64,000 bases of DNA from Oceanobacillus senegalensis (GTDB lineage Bacteria > Bacillota > Bacilli > Bacillales > Amphibacillaceae), in contig NZ_LT839648.1 of assembly GCF_900176885.1 (NCBI RefSeq), positions 1,984,174 through 2,048,173 on the forward strand. Reading direction: 5' to 3'. A model generated the notes under the pieces. It saw only the letters and a list, made by a program, of their open reading frames with translations. It had not been told where the DNA came from and ran no database searches. Shown piece after piece: positions 26,991-36,708 of this stretch. How positions within the stretch are numbered: the first letter of the stretch is position 1; each line of letters opens with the position of its first letter. A program made the translations under genes and the position numbers.

Positions 26991-27467
26991 TTACAGGATC
27001 AAGTGTAAGCTAATTAGGAAGAACAAACTTAACCCTAAACCTAAGTGTATTTTTCGCAATTTGCCAGTAGGTTTGAATAATCTTAACCATCCTGTTCCAA
27101 CTAATAAAAATAAATTTAAACATGCTATGAGACCAACTACCATTTTAGTAATGGAATAAGAGAAACCATACCATTTAATAATAAAGACGGCATGGAGTAT
27201 TATAAAAATTAATGCAGAAGTTCCAGTCCAGCGGTGAAATGGCAAAACCTTTTTTGAAATATTAGCTAATTTAATTTTCCTTTTACGATCCGGAGTTGTC
27301 CGTATCGAGGAAAACATAGCATTTCTCGTCCAATTAAATAAGTAAAATAGAAATCCTATTAAGCCAAATAAAACGGGCAGGCTTAATGTCGAAAAAGTAT
27401 AATGTGTCATCACTTGATATAATACTAATAATAATAGAAAGATATTAGCATAAAACCACTTGCTCAT
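26991..27467 (-). CDS. Four-helix membrane protein, cytochrome b561/ferric-reductase-like
   Basis: A 158-residue protein with four to five membrane helices. Histidines sit where a di-heme membrane cytochrome would place them: LPFHRWTGTSALIFIILHAVF, RKIHLGLGLSLFFLISLHLIL. The R-K-I-H-L-G and L-H-A patterns recall ferric-reductase-like and b561-type domains. AAAGGAGAGG precedes the ATG. It follows narI-1 by 50 bases with no terminator between, so it is probably the last gene of the nar-1 operon. Heme binding and a link to quinol oxidation are inference. Confidence 0.6.
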   Translation of the reverse strand: MSKWFYANIFLLLLVLYQVMTHYTFSTLSLPVLFGLIGFLFYLFNWTRNAMFSSIRTTPDRKRKIKLANISKKVLPFHRWTGTSALIFIILHAVFIIKWYGFSYSITKMVVGLIACLNLFLLVGTGWLRLFKPTGKLRKIHLGLGLSLFFLISLHLIL

Positions 27468-27517
27468 ATAGCCTCTCCTTTAATACCTTAAAAAGATCCT
27501 CATGAAGAGAGCATGTA

Positions 27518-28231
27518 TTAAATGCTGCTCTCTTCAGATACTTTCTTCGTTTGAGGAATTCTTTTTTTATATATAACATAGCTTCTCCTCAAATATTTAA
27601 CTGGAAAACTGAATGCATGTACCAATCTTGTAAATGGCCAAACTACATATAAAGCAAAAGTAGCATAAATATGAATTTTAAACCAAATTGGAATGGTTGC
27701 CATAAGCTCTGGCTGAACATTAAATATGAATAATCCCCTTAGCCATGGTGCAATCGTTGTTCGATAATCGAACCCATTAGAATCAACATTTAATGAAGTA
27801 GCTATAAGTCCAGTTACAATGGCCAGAATAAGGAAAATTAATGTAACCCAATCACTCGTGGATGTTGTTGCTTTAATTCGTTTTATACTTATTCTTCTAT
27901 ATGTTAAAAGGATTATTCCTATTAATGCAGCGATACCTACTGGAACACCAAAGGTAATCGCAATAACATGGTACATATGCTCTGTAATACCTAGTGCATT
28001 ATAAAAACTCACCGGAATAATTAAACCTAAAACATGTCCTCCAAATACAAATATAATGCCCCAATGGAATAAGAGAGAGCCAATTCGAAGACGTTTTTTT
28101 TCAAGAAATTCACTTGATTTCGTCGTCCATCCAAATTGATCTTTCTGATATCGATAAACATGACCACCAATAAAAATCGTCAGTACAATATAAGGGAAAA
28201 CCCCCCATAATAATAAATCCGTTAAGTCCAT
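27518..28231 (-). CDS. narI: Nitrate reductase gamma subunit (operon 1)
   Basis: A 237-residue NarI with five membrane helices. His56 and His66 (LLFHWGIIFVFGGHVLG) and the C-terminal pair in FKIHIYATFALYV and RLVHAFSFP are the heme b ligands. NarI oxidises menaquinol and passes electrons to NarH. GAGGGTG precedes the ATG. Fourth gene of narGHJI-1. The copy at 35972 shares order, length and ligands. Confidence 0.95.
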   Translation of the reverse strand: MDLTDLLLWGVFPYIVLTIFIGGHVYRYQKDQFGWTTKSSEFLEKKRLRIGSLLFHWGIIFVFGGHVLGLIIPVSFYNALGITEHMYHVIAITFGVPVGIAALIGIILLTYRRISIKRIKATTSTSDWVTLIFLILAIVTGLIATSLNVDSNGFDYRTTIAPWLRGLFIFNVQPELMATIPIWFKIHIYATFALYVVWPFTRLVHAFSFPVKYLRRSYVIYKKRIPQTKKVSEESSI

Positions 28232-28269
28232 TTAAACACCCTCCTCTTAAGACGAATAAAACAAGAAAA

Positions 28270-28812
28270 TCAATGTATTTCCTTTGATACTAGAGTTGTT
28301 GATAACCCATTATTTGCCATTTGCAGCATAAGGGCATCAAATAATAAATGATAGTAACTTCCTGTTTCTGTTACTTTTTTGCGAATTTCCTCTATGGCTT
28401 TGATATGCATCATTAATAATTCATTGCTTGTTTCAATAGGTGTATTGGCACAAAACTCTAACATAAGTGGTAAATAATCAGGTAATTCTTTCTCTGTTAC
28501 TTCAAAGCCATGCGCTTCATAGAATTTCTTTAACTTTAATAGTTCCAATCCACGCTCTCGCTGTTCTCCTAACTTCAAATACGTAACATAAAGATTCGTT
28601 ATTCGTCCAAAATCAAAATGTTCAATATAGTGACTTATCCATTCTTCTAATGAGATTTTCTTGGAATACTTCACAAATTGCTGAAGACAGTCTCTAATTA
28701 AAATGTCCTCTGTTTTTTCTATTTCTCTATCAAGTTCAGGTAAAATTTCAACCATTTCCTCGTTAGGATAATGTAGCAAAAATGATATCAATTGATAAAT
28801 TTGCTGATTCAT
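28270..28812 (-). CDS. narJ: Nitrate reductase assembly chaperone (operon 1)
   Basis: A 180-residue all-helical NarJ/TorD-like chaperone: ISFLLHYPNEEMVEILPEL, FDFGRITNLYVTYLKLGEQRERG and ELPDYLPLMLEFCA are typical. It binds NarG and lets the Moco cofactor be inserted before membrane docking. A TTG six bases upstream is in frame; AAGGTGG fits the ATG at 28812 better. Sixty-three bases separate it from narH-1. Confidence 0.92.
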   Translation of the reverse strand: MNQQIYQLISFLLHYPNEEMVEILPELDREIEKTEDILIRDCLQQFVKYSKKISLEEWISHYIEHFDFGRITNLYVTYLKLGEQRERGLELLKLKKFYEAHGFEVTEKELPDYLPLMLEFCANTPIETSNELLMMHIKAIEEIRKKVTETGSYYHLLFDALMLQMANNGLSTTLVSKEIH

Positions 28813-28875
28813 AGTCAACCACCTTCATTGGAATTAGGCAGCTGAACAGAAGATGTTCAAACTGCCAATCATTAA

Positions 28876-30348
28876 TTAAGAAAGTACTCCACAGCTTCCT
28901 GGGCCACCAGCAAAGTCTAAACCACATGCTCCTTGTTCATCATATAAATCAGCCACTTCCTCTTTATGGCTGTGTGGAATGACAAAGCGATCTTCATATT
29001 TTGCAATAGCTAATAAACGATACATTTCTTTTATTGCTTTTTCAGTTAAACCTAGTTCTGCAATGATTTCCTGATCAAACTCTTTTCCAGTTTGTTCAGC
29101 CCGCATAAAGCTACGCATTACCGCCATTTTTTTCAATACAGTACGAATATGACCCGTATCTCCAGCTGTTAAGAGATTTGCTAGATATTCAATAGGAATA
29201 CGCATATTATCAATCGCAGGGAAAATATCCTCTGTATCCGCTTGACTTCCTTTTCCTTCAATCATGTTCATAATTGGGCTTAGTGGCGGAATATACCAAA
29301 CCATTGGCATTGTTCTGTATTCAGGATGAAGTGGTAAAGCAATTTTCCAATCAATAATCATTTTATAAAGTGGTGATGCCTGAGCCGCTTCAATCCAGTC
29401 CATTGGAATACCGTCTTTTTTCGCTTGTTTAATAACTTCTGGATCGTTTGGATCTAGGAAAATACCTAGTTGTGCATGATAAAGGTCTTTTTCATCCTCA
29501 ACAGAAGCTGCTTCTAGTACCCGATCTGCATCATATAGCATGATACCGATGTAGCGAATACGTCCCACACATGTTTCCGCACAAATGGTTGGTTGACCAT
29601 TTTCAATTCTTGGGAAACACATTGTACATTTTTCTGCTTTATTTGTTTGCCAGTTAAAGTAAACTTTTTTATATGGGCAGGAAGTTGTACAATGCCTCCA
29701 TGCACGACATGCATTTTGATCGACAAGAACAATTCCATCCTCATCTCGTTTATACATAGCACCAGATGGGCAAGAAGATACACATGGAGCATTAATACAG
29801 TGTTCACAAATTCTTGGAAGGTACATCATAAACACATCTTCAAATTCTGTTTTGATTGATTCTTCCATCTGCACAACGTTTGGGTCACGAAGACCTGTAA
29901 TATGTCCACCAGCTAAATCATCTTCCCAGTTTGGTCCCCACTCTAGGTCCATGAATTGCCCAGTAACCGCTGATTTTGCTCTAGCAACTGGCTGGTGATT
30001 TCTCTCAGGACTATTTGTTAATGTTTCATAGTCGTAGTTCCACGGTTCAAAATAATCATCCATTTCTGGTTGGTTTGGATTATGGAATAGGTTTAATAGT
30101 CGGTTTGTCTTAGAACCTGACTTCAATCGAAGTTCTCCCTTATGAAGTTCCCAACCACCTTTATATTTTTCCTGGTCTTCCCATTGTTTTGGATAACCGA
30201 TACCAGGCTTTGTTTCTACATTGTTAAAGTACATATATTCTGCTCCTGGGCGATTTGTCCAGGTGTTTTTACATGTCACACTACACGTATGACAACCAAT
30301 ACACTTATCAAGGTTCATAACCATTCCAACTTGTGCTTTAATCTTCAA
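28876..30348 (-). CDS. narH: Nitrate reductase beta subunit (operon 1)
   Basis: A 490-residue iron-sulfur protein. Cluster ligands are visible in CIGCHTCSVTCKN (Cys16, 19, 22, 26), CEHCINAPCVSSCPSGA, CRAWRHCTTSCPYKK (Trp in place of one Cys, the 3Fe-4S site) and CTMC. It carries electrons from NarI heme to NarG. The TTG start at 30348 overlaps the narG-1 stop and sits nine bases from GGAGG, so translation is coupled. Confidence 0.97.
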   Translation of the reverse strand: MKIKAQVGMVMNLDKCIGCHTCSVTCKNTWTNRPGAEYMYFNNVETKPGIGYPKQWEDQEKYKGGWELHKGELRLKSGSKTNRLLNLFHNPNQPEMDDYFEPWNYDYETLTNSPERNHQPVARAKSAVTGQFMDLEWGPNWEDDLAGGHITGLRDPNVVQMEESIKTEFEDVFMMYLPRICEHCINAPCVSSCPSGAMYKRDEDGIVLVDQNACRAWRHCTTSCPYKKVYFNWQTNKAEKCTMCFPRIENGQPTICAETCVGRIRYIGIMLYDADRVLEAASVEDEKDLYHAQLGIFLDPNDPEVIKQAKKDGIPMDWIEAAQASPLYKMIIDWKIALPLHPEYRTMPMVWYIPPLSPIMNMIEGKGSQADTEDIFPAIDNMRIPIEYLANLLTAGDTGHIRTVLKKMAVMRSFMRAEQTGKEFDQEIIAELGLTEKAIKEMYRLLAIAKYEDRFVIPHSHKEEVADLYDEQGACGLDFAGGPGSCGVLS

Positions 30349-33300
30349 ACCAATCTACCTCCTTCATTTTTCGAATAACTACATTTAAATCCCGTTGGTT
30401 ACCAGTTGGACCATAATAGTTAAACCCATAACTTAATTGCGCATATCCACCAATCATATGGGTGGGTTTTACATGGATCTTGGTAGGACTATTATGTGTA
30501 CCTCCACGATTCTTCGTTAGCTTCGTTCCTGGTGTATGAATATGACGATCCTGGGCGTGGTGCATAAATGCCATTGTTCTCGGTATACGGTGAGAAACAA
30601 CCGCCCTCGCTACTACAACCCCATTTCGGTTAAAGCATTCTATCCAATCATTATCTTCTACATCAATATCAGCTGCATCTTCTTTATTCAGCCACACGGT
30701 TGGACCACCACGGAATAGATTTAACATTGGCTGTGAATCGAAATACATACTATGGACGGACCATTTATTATGAGGTGTCAGATAATTTAATGTTATTTCT
30801 TTTCCTTCTTTATCCGGACGATTGGAACGAAATGGTTTATCATTCAAGATTGGTTTAAATATAGCAAATGATTCACCAAATTCCTTCATCATCTCGTGAT
30901 CAAGAAAGTATGATTGTCTACCTGTAATCGTCCTAAATGGAATCATTCTTTCAATATTGGTTGTAAATGGAGAATACCTTCTTCCACCTTTTTCCGAACC
31001 ACTAAATGCTGGTGACGTGATGACAGTTTTTGGTTGGGCAGTGATATTATCAAATGTAAATAACTCTTCTTCCCTTTCCGTAGCCAAATCTTTTAACTCA
31101 AGATTTGTCTGTTTCTCTAGTGCCTCCCATGCTCTTACAGCAACTTTTCCATTTGTTGTGGAAGAAAGCATTAATACTGCATCACAAGCATCTCTTGCAC
31201 TCGAAATATCTGGACAACCATCTGTAATCGTTCCATTTTGTACGGTACCAAATGTACGTTTGGCCTGTTCATATTCTTTTTCCATATTCCAGTTAATCCC
31301 TTTTGTTCCATAAGGCCCCTTCGCAATGTTTGGTCCGAGTGCTGTCATTTTATTGTAAATTTGCTTAAAATCACGCTCTACAACATGGATTTGTGGCATA
31401 GTTTTCCCTGGAATAGGTTCACATTCCCCTTTTGACCAGTCTCTTATCTCACCAAAGGCCTGAGACATTTCTGCTGTTGTATCATGATTTAATGGGGTTG
31501 CAACAATTTCTTTAATTGTATCCATATCAAGTTCTTCTGCTAAATCGGATACGCCCTTTGCAACAGCTTTAAAAATATCCCAATCTGATTTAGCTTCCCA
31601 GGGTGACGTGATTGCTGGATTAAATGGATGTACAAATGGATGCATATCCGTACTTGATAAATCATACTTTTCATACCATGTTGATGCAGGCAAAATTACA
31701 TCAGAGTATAGTGCTGTACCCGCCATCCTAAAATCAAGATTGATAAGGAGATCGACTTTTCCTTCCGGTGCTTCTTCTCGCCACTCTATTTCTTTTGGAC
31801 GAATACTGTCTTCATCCGAATTAAGGAGTCCATGTGATGCACCTAATAAATGTTTAAGGAAATACTCGTGTCCTTTTCCAGAACTGGAAATTAAGTTTGC
31901 TCTCCAAACAAATAAATTTCTAGGGAAGTTAACTGGATTGTCAGGATCTTCAATAGCAAATTGTAGTTTCTTCTCTTTTAGTTGTTTTGCAACATAATTT
32001 CCAATTTCTTCTGTTGTTTCATTGCCTGCTTCAATAGCCTCGTTATATAAATCAATTCCATTTTTAGTAAACGTTGGGTAAGATGGTAGCCATCCTAATC
32101 GTGCTGCTAATACGTTATAATCACCTGGATGATCATATCTTGCTTTTTCTACTGTAGCACTGGCAAGTTCCGATAATGGAGTTTCTTCATAACGCCACTG
32201 GTCTGTTGCAAAATAGAAAAAGGAAGTACCGTTTTGGAATTTCGCAGGACCTCCCCAGTCCTTAGCTGATTGAATCGTAGCCCAACCTTCTGCAGGTCGA
32301 AGTTTTTCTTGTCCTACATAGTGGGCCCAGCCACCACCATTAACACCTTGTGCACCAACCATAAGGATTAGATTTACAACTGCACGATAAATGGTGTCTG
32401 AGTTATACCAATGGTTAATTCCAGCTCCCATAATAATCATGGAGCGCCCCTTCGTATCGATAGCATTTTGAGCAAATTCACGGGCAATTTTAATAACTAA
32501 ATGACGATCCACCCCAGTTATTTCCTCTTGCCATGCTGGGGAAAATGGTGCGATTTCATCATAGGAACTTGCAGCCTCACCGCCTAGTCCACGATCAATG
32601 CCATAGTTAGCAAGCATTAAATCATAGACTGTTGCAACATATTCGGTTTTGCCGTCTACCTCAACCTTTTTAACCGGAACGGCACGTTTTAATACTTTTT
32701 TCTCCCTAGCATCGAAGTATGGCATATCGACATGTACTACTTCATCTTCCATACCTAGAAAACTTAATATTGGCTCAATGTTTTCATTGGTATTTTCATC
32801 AATCAGTTTTAGATTCCATTTTCCTTTTTTGTCCCAGCGTGAACCCATGGTACCTTGTGGAATAGAAAATCCCTCCGTACGTTTGTTATACATAGCTGGT
32901 TTCCATTCATTATTATCTATATCCATACCTAAGTCCTTCGCATGGAAGAATCGATCTGCTATAAACTTGCCATTCTCTTTTTTCAAAAGAACGGAGAATG
33001 GGAAATCCGTATATTGTTTTGCATAGTCCTCAAAATAAGGTGTGTTGTTTTTATCGTAAAATTCATTTAATATAACATGGCCCATTGCCATTGCTAAAGC
33101 ACCATCTGTCCCTTGTCTAACAGATAACCAGTCATCAGCAAATTTTGTTGATTCTGCATAATCCGGGCTCACAGAAACTACTTTGGTCCCTTTGTACCTT
33201 GCCTCAACTAGAAAGTGAGCATCAGGTGTGCGTGTCATTGGTACATTGGAACCCCAGGTCATGATATAGCCGGAGTTAAACCAGTCAGAGCTTTCTGGTA

Positions 33301-34021
33301 CATCTGTTTGATCCCCCCAAATTTGTGGAGAAGCTGGTGGTAAGTCAGCATACCAATCGTAAAAACTGAGCAATTGTCCACCCATTAAATGTAAAAAGCG
33401 ACTACCAGCTGCGTAACTAATCATCGACATTGCTGGAATTGGAGAAAATCCAACATTACGATCCGGTCCATATTTCAAAGTAGTGTATAGTGTGGATGCT
33501 GCCACAAGCTTAGTCACTTCTTCCCAATCAGCTCGAACCAGCCCGCCTTTACCTCTTGCTTGTTTATAAAAAGCTGCTTTTTCCTTATCCTCTACAATAC
33601 TTTTCCATGCCTCTAATGGATTATCATAGACTTCAAGCGCTTCTTTCCACATATTCAGTAACCTTTTACGAACGTATGGATATTTCACACGTAAAGGACT
33701 GTATATATACCAAGAGAAACTTGCACCCCTTGGACATCCACGTGGTTCAAACTCCGGCATATCAGGTCCAGTAGTAGGATAATCTAATGCTTGCCCTTCC
33801 CATGTGACAATTCCATCTTTTACGTATATATTCCAGCTGCATGAACCCGTACAGTTTACACCATGTGTAGATCGGATTACCTTGTCATGCTGCCATCTTC
33901 TTCGATATACATTCTCCCAATCACGATTACCCTCTTGTAATTGGCTATGATTATTTGAATATGTTTCTTTCGGCTTCAAGTAATTCATTCGTTGCCATAG
34001 TGGAGATGATTTCTTTTTCAT
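30338..34021 (-). CDS. narG: Nitrate reductase alpha subunit (operon 1)
   Basis: A 1227-residue Mo-bisMGD enzyme. The FS0 cluster ligands are His53, Cys57, Cys61 (STHGVNCTGSCSW) and Cys96. The segment WGDQTDVPESSDW around residue 240 holds the family's Mo-ligand Asp. SNVPMTRTPDAHF follows. No Tat signal is evident, so it faces the cytoplasm as in other NarG. GGAGGG lies before the ATG. A perfect FNR box is 71-86 bases upstream. First gene of narGHJI-1. Confidence 0.97.
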   Translation of the reverse strand: MKKKSSPLWQRMNYLKPKETYSNNHSQLQEGNRDWENVYRRRWQHDKVIRSTHGVNCTGSCSWNIYVKDGIVTWEGQALDYPTTGPDMPEFEPRGCPRGASFSWYIYSPLRVKYPYVRKRLLNMWKEALEVYDNPLEAWKSIVEDKEKAAFYKQARGKGGLVRADWEEVTKLVAASTLYTTLKYGPDRNVGFSPIPAMSMISYAAGSRFLHLMGGQLLSFYDWYADLPPASPQIWGDQTDVPESSDWFNSGYIMTWGSNVPMTRTPDAHFLVEARYKGTKVVSVSPDYAESTKFADDWLSVRQGTDGALAMAMGHVILNEFYDKNNTPYFEDYAKQYTDFPFSVLLKKENGKFIADRFFHAKDLGMDIDNNEWKPAMYNKRTEGFSIPQGTMGSRWDKKGKWNLKLIDENTNENIEPILSFLGMEDEVVHVDMPYFDAREKKVLKRAVPVKKVEVDGKTEYVATVYDLMLANYGIDRGLGGEAASSYDEIAPFSPAWQEEITGVDRHLVIKIAREFAQNAIDTKGRSMIIMGAGINHWYNSDTIYRAVVNLILMVGAQGVNGGGWAHYVGQEKLRPAEGWATIQSAKDWGGPAKFQNGTSFFYFATDQWRYEETPLSELASATVEKARYDHPGDYNVLAARLGWLPSYPTFTKNGIDLYNEAIEAGNETTEEIGNYVAKQLKEKKLQFAIEDPDNPVNFPRNLFVWRANLISSSGKGHEYFLKHLLGASHGLLNSDEDSIRPKEIEWREEAPEGKVDLLINLDFRMAGTALYSDVILPASTWYEKYDLSSTDMHPFVHPFNPAITSPWEAKSDWDIFKAVAKGVSDLAEELDMDTIKEIVATPLNHDTTAEMSQAFGEIRDWSKGECEPIPGKTMPQIHVVERDFKQIYNKMTALGPNIAKGPYGTKGINWNMEKEYEQAKRTFGTVQNGTITDGCPDISSARDACDAVLMLSSTTNGKVAVRAWEALEKQTNLELKDLATEREEELFTFDNITAQPKTVITSPAFSGSEKGGRRYSPFTTNIERMIPFRTITGRQSYFLDHEMMKEFGESFAIFKPILNDKPFRSNRPDKEGKEITLNYLTPHNKWSVHSMYFDSQPMLNLFRGGPTVWLNKEDAADIDVEDNDWIECFNRNGVVVARAVVSHRIPRTMAFMHHAQDRHIHTPGTKLTKNRGGTHNSPTKIHVKPTHMIGGYAQLSYGFNYYGPTGNQRDLNVVIRKMKEVDWFED

Positions 34022-34091
34022 CGTTGTCCCTCCAATTAAATTGCTTTGTTTACTCTATATTTACATTTAACCATGCCATTTTTTTACTTGA

Positions 34092-34107
34092 TGTGAAAAA
34101 TGTCACA
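34092..34107 (-). promoter_or_regulatory. FNR box upstream of narG-1
   Basis: TGTGA-AAAATG-TCACA, a perfect dyad of the Bacillus FNR consensus. Its centre is about 78 bases before the narG-1 start codon. A start point ~41 bases downstream would leave a 35-40 base leader with AT-rich -10-like sequence (TAAATGTAAATATAG) in place, as expected for FNR activation. Confidence 0.85.
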
Positions 34108-34440
34108 TTGGAGATAACTGTCATTAATTGGTCACAAAAATACATATTCTTTCTGCTTTTATAGAAAATTACTATTGAGATCTTTTTTAAGGCTTCTTGT
34201 GAATTTTATAGTTTCTTTCTTCTTATTTGAAAGAAGATGCGCAATAACTCTAAAAATCAAGATAGTATAATAATACCGATACGTAAATACATCGACGTGC
34301 TATTCACAGGACAAGGAAGGCTTCGTGAGCATGACATCTTCGTTAGAAAATCGGATAGTATTTTCAAGGAGGCAACTGCACTCCATTCCAATTCACTATT
34401 CAATATGTGAATAAATTTTTGACATAAATAGAAGGTGTGT

Positions 34441-34610
34441 GATGTTTAGCACCAACCAGCGAAGGAATACACGAAGACTCAAGTGGGATGAAAAGCCTAG
34501 GTGAGACTACGGAGCATTAGCTCGGAGGAGGCTCAGCAGCTCCCACGGAAAGCGTAGTGTATTTCCGCAGCGGTATTTAAGCTCCAGATTTCAGGTGAAG
34601 TTACTGCGCA
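34441..34610. repeat. Dispersed repeat, family C, in the narG-1/TDT-like gene gap
   Basis: A GC-richer non-coding stretch in the 686-base gap 34022-34707: GGAATACACGAAGACTCA, then GCTCGGAGGAGGCTCAGCAG, GGAAAGCGTAGTGTATTTCC and GCAGCGG. It is the Bacillaceae-type element with GGAAAGC..ATTTCCGC words; a decayed version is at 45770-45970. The rest of the gap (34110-34440) shows only a weak 57-codon ORF with no good SD. Confidence 0.6.
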
Positions 34611-34643
34611 TTCTATATATTTTGTGAAAAAAAAATTAAAAAT

Positions 34644-34672
34644 AAAAAAGTCCTTCATCTAAAATGAAGGAC
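34644..34672 (-). terminator. Terminator of the TDT-like gene
   Basis: GTCCTTCAT pairs perfectly with ATGAAGGAC around CTAAA; on the minus strand it is followed by TTTTTTATTTTTAATTTTT. Confidence 0.9.
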
Positions 34673-34707
34673 AAAAATTATATCTGTATTTTTCCATAAA
34701 ATGTGCA

Positions 34708-35751
34708 TTAAACCAAATTCCTTTTTTGTACTAATTCTTCTGTTATCAATCGAGATCTTATATATACCACTATCTGGCCAAGTAACGCAAGTAGGACGAT
34801 CCATGCCCAGAATGGCATAAAAACATGCTGAAAATTATCTAACCATGTAGGCATCGGATAGTATGGGTTAACCTGCATCACAGAAGTAAATGCATAAAAC
34901 ATACCAAATGTAAAGTTTCGTGACCATTGCGTGACATTGTATTTAAATACCCCTTCTTTCCATCCATATACTTTAATACGTTTAATGGCCCGGATAATCT
35001 CAAGTACTTCAACGATAACAATTAAAATGAAAATAATAATCCAAAGTATGATTGCGAATAAAGTAGTAAACGTATTGGAAGAAACAATAGCTAAACCAGT
35101 AATGGACAATGCTCCGTGAATAATACAATTTGTATTTGTCCAATCATCAACAAGAGTCCAGCCATTTTGTCTTATATAACGATTTATTATTAAGACCATC
35201 CCTAGTATATAGAAGAATACACCTAACATAATTATAGAGCTTGAAATGATTTTAGGTAATTCAAAAAAGACATTATTTAATAACACAATAATGGACTGGG
35301 TTCCAACTGCTGACAATAAAACGACTCCATGCGCTGGAAAATTCTGATGGTCGAAAAATAGTTGTTTAAAGTTGTAAAAACAATTGACTAAGAAAAATAA
35401 AAACAAAAACGTATTTAAAATGCCCATGGCCTGAGTAACAGGTAAAATTTCAGGAAAATACTTAAGAAATACATTACATAATACTGACACACCAGCTATC
35501 CAAGTCCCTATTGCAAATGAATTAACCGGGTGTTTTAAAAATGGAATAAGAAAATCACGGTGTACAAATTGAATAGATAATCGAGAATAAATGAAAATCC
35601 AAGCTAAAAGTAAAAGAAATGCTAAATAAACGCCTACATCCTTATCTAAAAAAGGAAATGCCTGTACAGCACCAATTAGGAAAATCCCGTTTGCCATTAT
35701 AATGGCACCTGAGGCTGGCGCTATTTTCTTATACTTACCTTTTAATAACAT
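34708..35751 (-). CDS. TDT/SLAC1-like ten-helix membrane protein, possible anion channel
   Basis: A 347-residue protein with about ten membrane helices and no large soluble domain. The pattern of paired helices and the short N-terminal segment IAPASGAIIMANGIFLIGAV recall the tellurite-resistance/dicarboxylate (TDT) and SLAC1 anion-channel group; I rate that family link as moderate. The frame extends to a TTG at 35769, but AGGAAGTG is well placed for the ATG at 35751. A perfect-type FNR box lies upstream, and the gene sits between two nar operons with no narK in the window. Export or import of nitrite or nitrate is a reasonable guess. Confidence 0.6.
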   Translation of the reverse strand: MLLKGKYKKIAPASGAIIMANGIFLIGAVQAFPFLDKDVGVYLAFLLLLAWIFIYSRLSIQFVHRDFLIPFLKHPVNSFAIGTWIAGVSVLCNVFLKYFPEILPVTQAMGILNTFLFLFFLVNCFYNFKQLFFDHQNFPAHGVVLLSAVGTQSIIVLLNNVFFELPKIISSSIIMLGVFFYILGMVLIINRYIRQNGWTLVDDWTNTNCIIHGALSITGLAIVSSNTFTTLFAIILWIIIFILIVIVEVLEIIRAIKRIKVYGWKEGVFKYNVTQWSRNFTFGMFYAFTSVMQVNPYYPMPTWLDNFQHVFMPFWAWIVLLALLGQIVVYIRSRLITEELVQKRNLV

Positions 35752-35817
35752 ATTTTCACTTCCTATCAAGTAACTTTTCTACCTACTCATAAGTTAACAC
35801 ATTTTTATTGTCTAGCA

Positions 35818-35833
35818 TGTGAAAAATGTCACT
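35818..35833 (-). promoter_or_regulatory. FNR box upstream of the TDT-like gene
   Basis: TGTGA-AAAATG-TCACT, identical to the narG-1 box except for the last base. Its centre is about 74 bases before the ATG at 35751, the same distance as at narG-1. Confidence 0.8.
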
Positions 35834-35919
35834 TGTTATTTTATCTTATTCTTAGTTAACGAATCAAGACAATGTTTAAGGTTATACTATCCATTTCTAC
35901 CATGCAATATTTAATATAC

Positions 35920-35954
35920 AAAAAGAATCAGAAGCATGTAATTTGCTTCTGATT
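35920..35954 (-). terminator. Terminator of the narGHJI-2 operon
   Basis: AATCAGAAGC pairs perfectly with GCTTCTGATT around a nine-base loop; on the minus strand it is followed by CTTTTTG. It lies 17 bases after the narI-2 stop. Confidence 0.85.
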
Positions 35955-35971
35955 CAATATATAATGCGGTA

Positions 35972-36670
35972 CTAAGATTCTTGTCTTTGATATTCATCCC
36001 TTGCCCTGTATTGTTGAGGCGCTCTTGATGGATACCGGATTGGGAAGCTAAAGATATGAACCAATCTCGTAAACGGAATCGTCGCAAAGAACGCAAATGC
36101 GGAGGCAACATGCAACTTGAATATAAATGGTACCCCGCTCATTAATTCGAATTTGGGCATGAGTACAAAAAGACTGCGAAACCATGGACCAATGGTTTCA
36201 CGGTATTCATACTCAATCACGGTGGTATTAAAAATGACAGTCATATATGTTCCTGTACCAGCAACAAATAATAAGGCTAATACGGAAAAGAAATCAGCAA
36301 ATCCAGCTTTTATCCGAACTGGGTCAATGGTTATTTTTCTAATTAGAAGAATAACTAGTCCAGCAACAACCATTAATCCTGCTAATCCACCACCCCATAT
36401 CGCTCCGAAATGGTATAGGTGATCGGAAATACCTATGCTTTGATAAAATTCCATCGGAATAACCATCCCCATCACATGTCCAATAAATGCGAAGACAATT
36501 CCATAGTGAAAAAGTGGTGAGCCTATTCGTAGCCATTTTTTTTCAAAAAAATTCGTTGATGGAGCAGCCCATGTTAGCTGTCTAAATGTATGTCGGTAAA
36601 GGAGACCAACAATCATAATAGTTCCGGTAATATACGGGAATATGACCCACCAAAAAATATCGGCCATCAT
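35972..36670 (-). CDS. narI: Nitrate reductase gamma subunit (operon 2)
   Basis: A 232-residue NarI with five membrane helices and heme His in LFHYGIVFAFIGHVMG, FKLHVASAFAFFA and RLVHIFSFP. It ends SRAPQQYRARDEYQRQES, a charged cytoplasmic tail. GGAGGGTT is very near the first ATG; the adjacent second ATG (36667) may be used. Last gene of operon 2, before a strong terminator. A paralogue of the gene at 27518. Confidence 0.95.
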   Translation of the reverse strand: MMADIFWWVIFPYITGTIMIVGLLYRHTFRQLTWAAPSTNFFEKKWLRIGSPLFHYGIVFAFIGHVMGMVIPMEFYQSIGISDHLYHFGAIWGGGLAGLMVVAGLVILLIRKITIDPVRIKAGFADFFSVLALLFVAGTGTYMTVIFNTTVIEYEYRETIGPWFRSLFVLMPKFELMSGVPFIFKLHVASAFAFFATIPFTRLVHIFSFPIRYPSRAPQQYRARDEYQRQES

Positions 36671-36708
36671 AACCCTCCTTTTAGAAAGTAATTGGATGCC
36701 TTAACCTA

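Noticed and set aside
30957-33026. Several 100+ codon frames antisense to narG-1
   Set aside because: All are shadows of narG-1 coding sequence; none has an SD or domain.
34237-34410. 57-codon plus-strand ORF in the narG-1/TDT-like gap
   Set aside because: No proper SD, no known family, and it lies beside a repeat. Kept out of the gene list but worth a conservation check.
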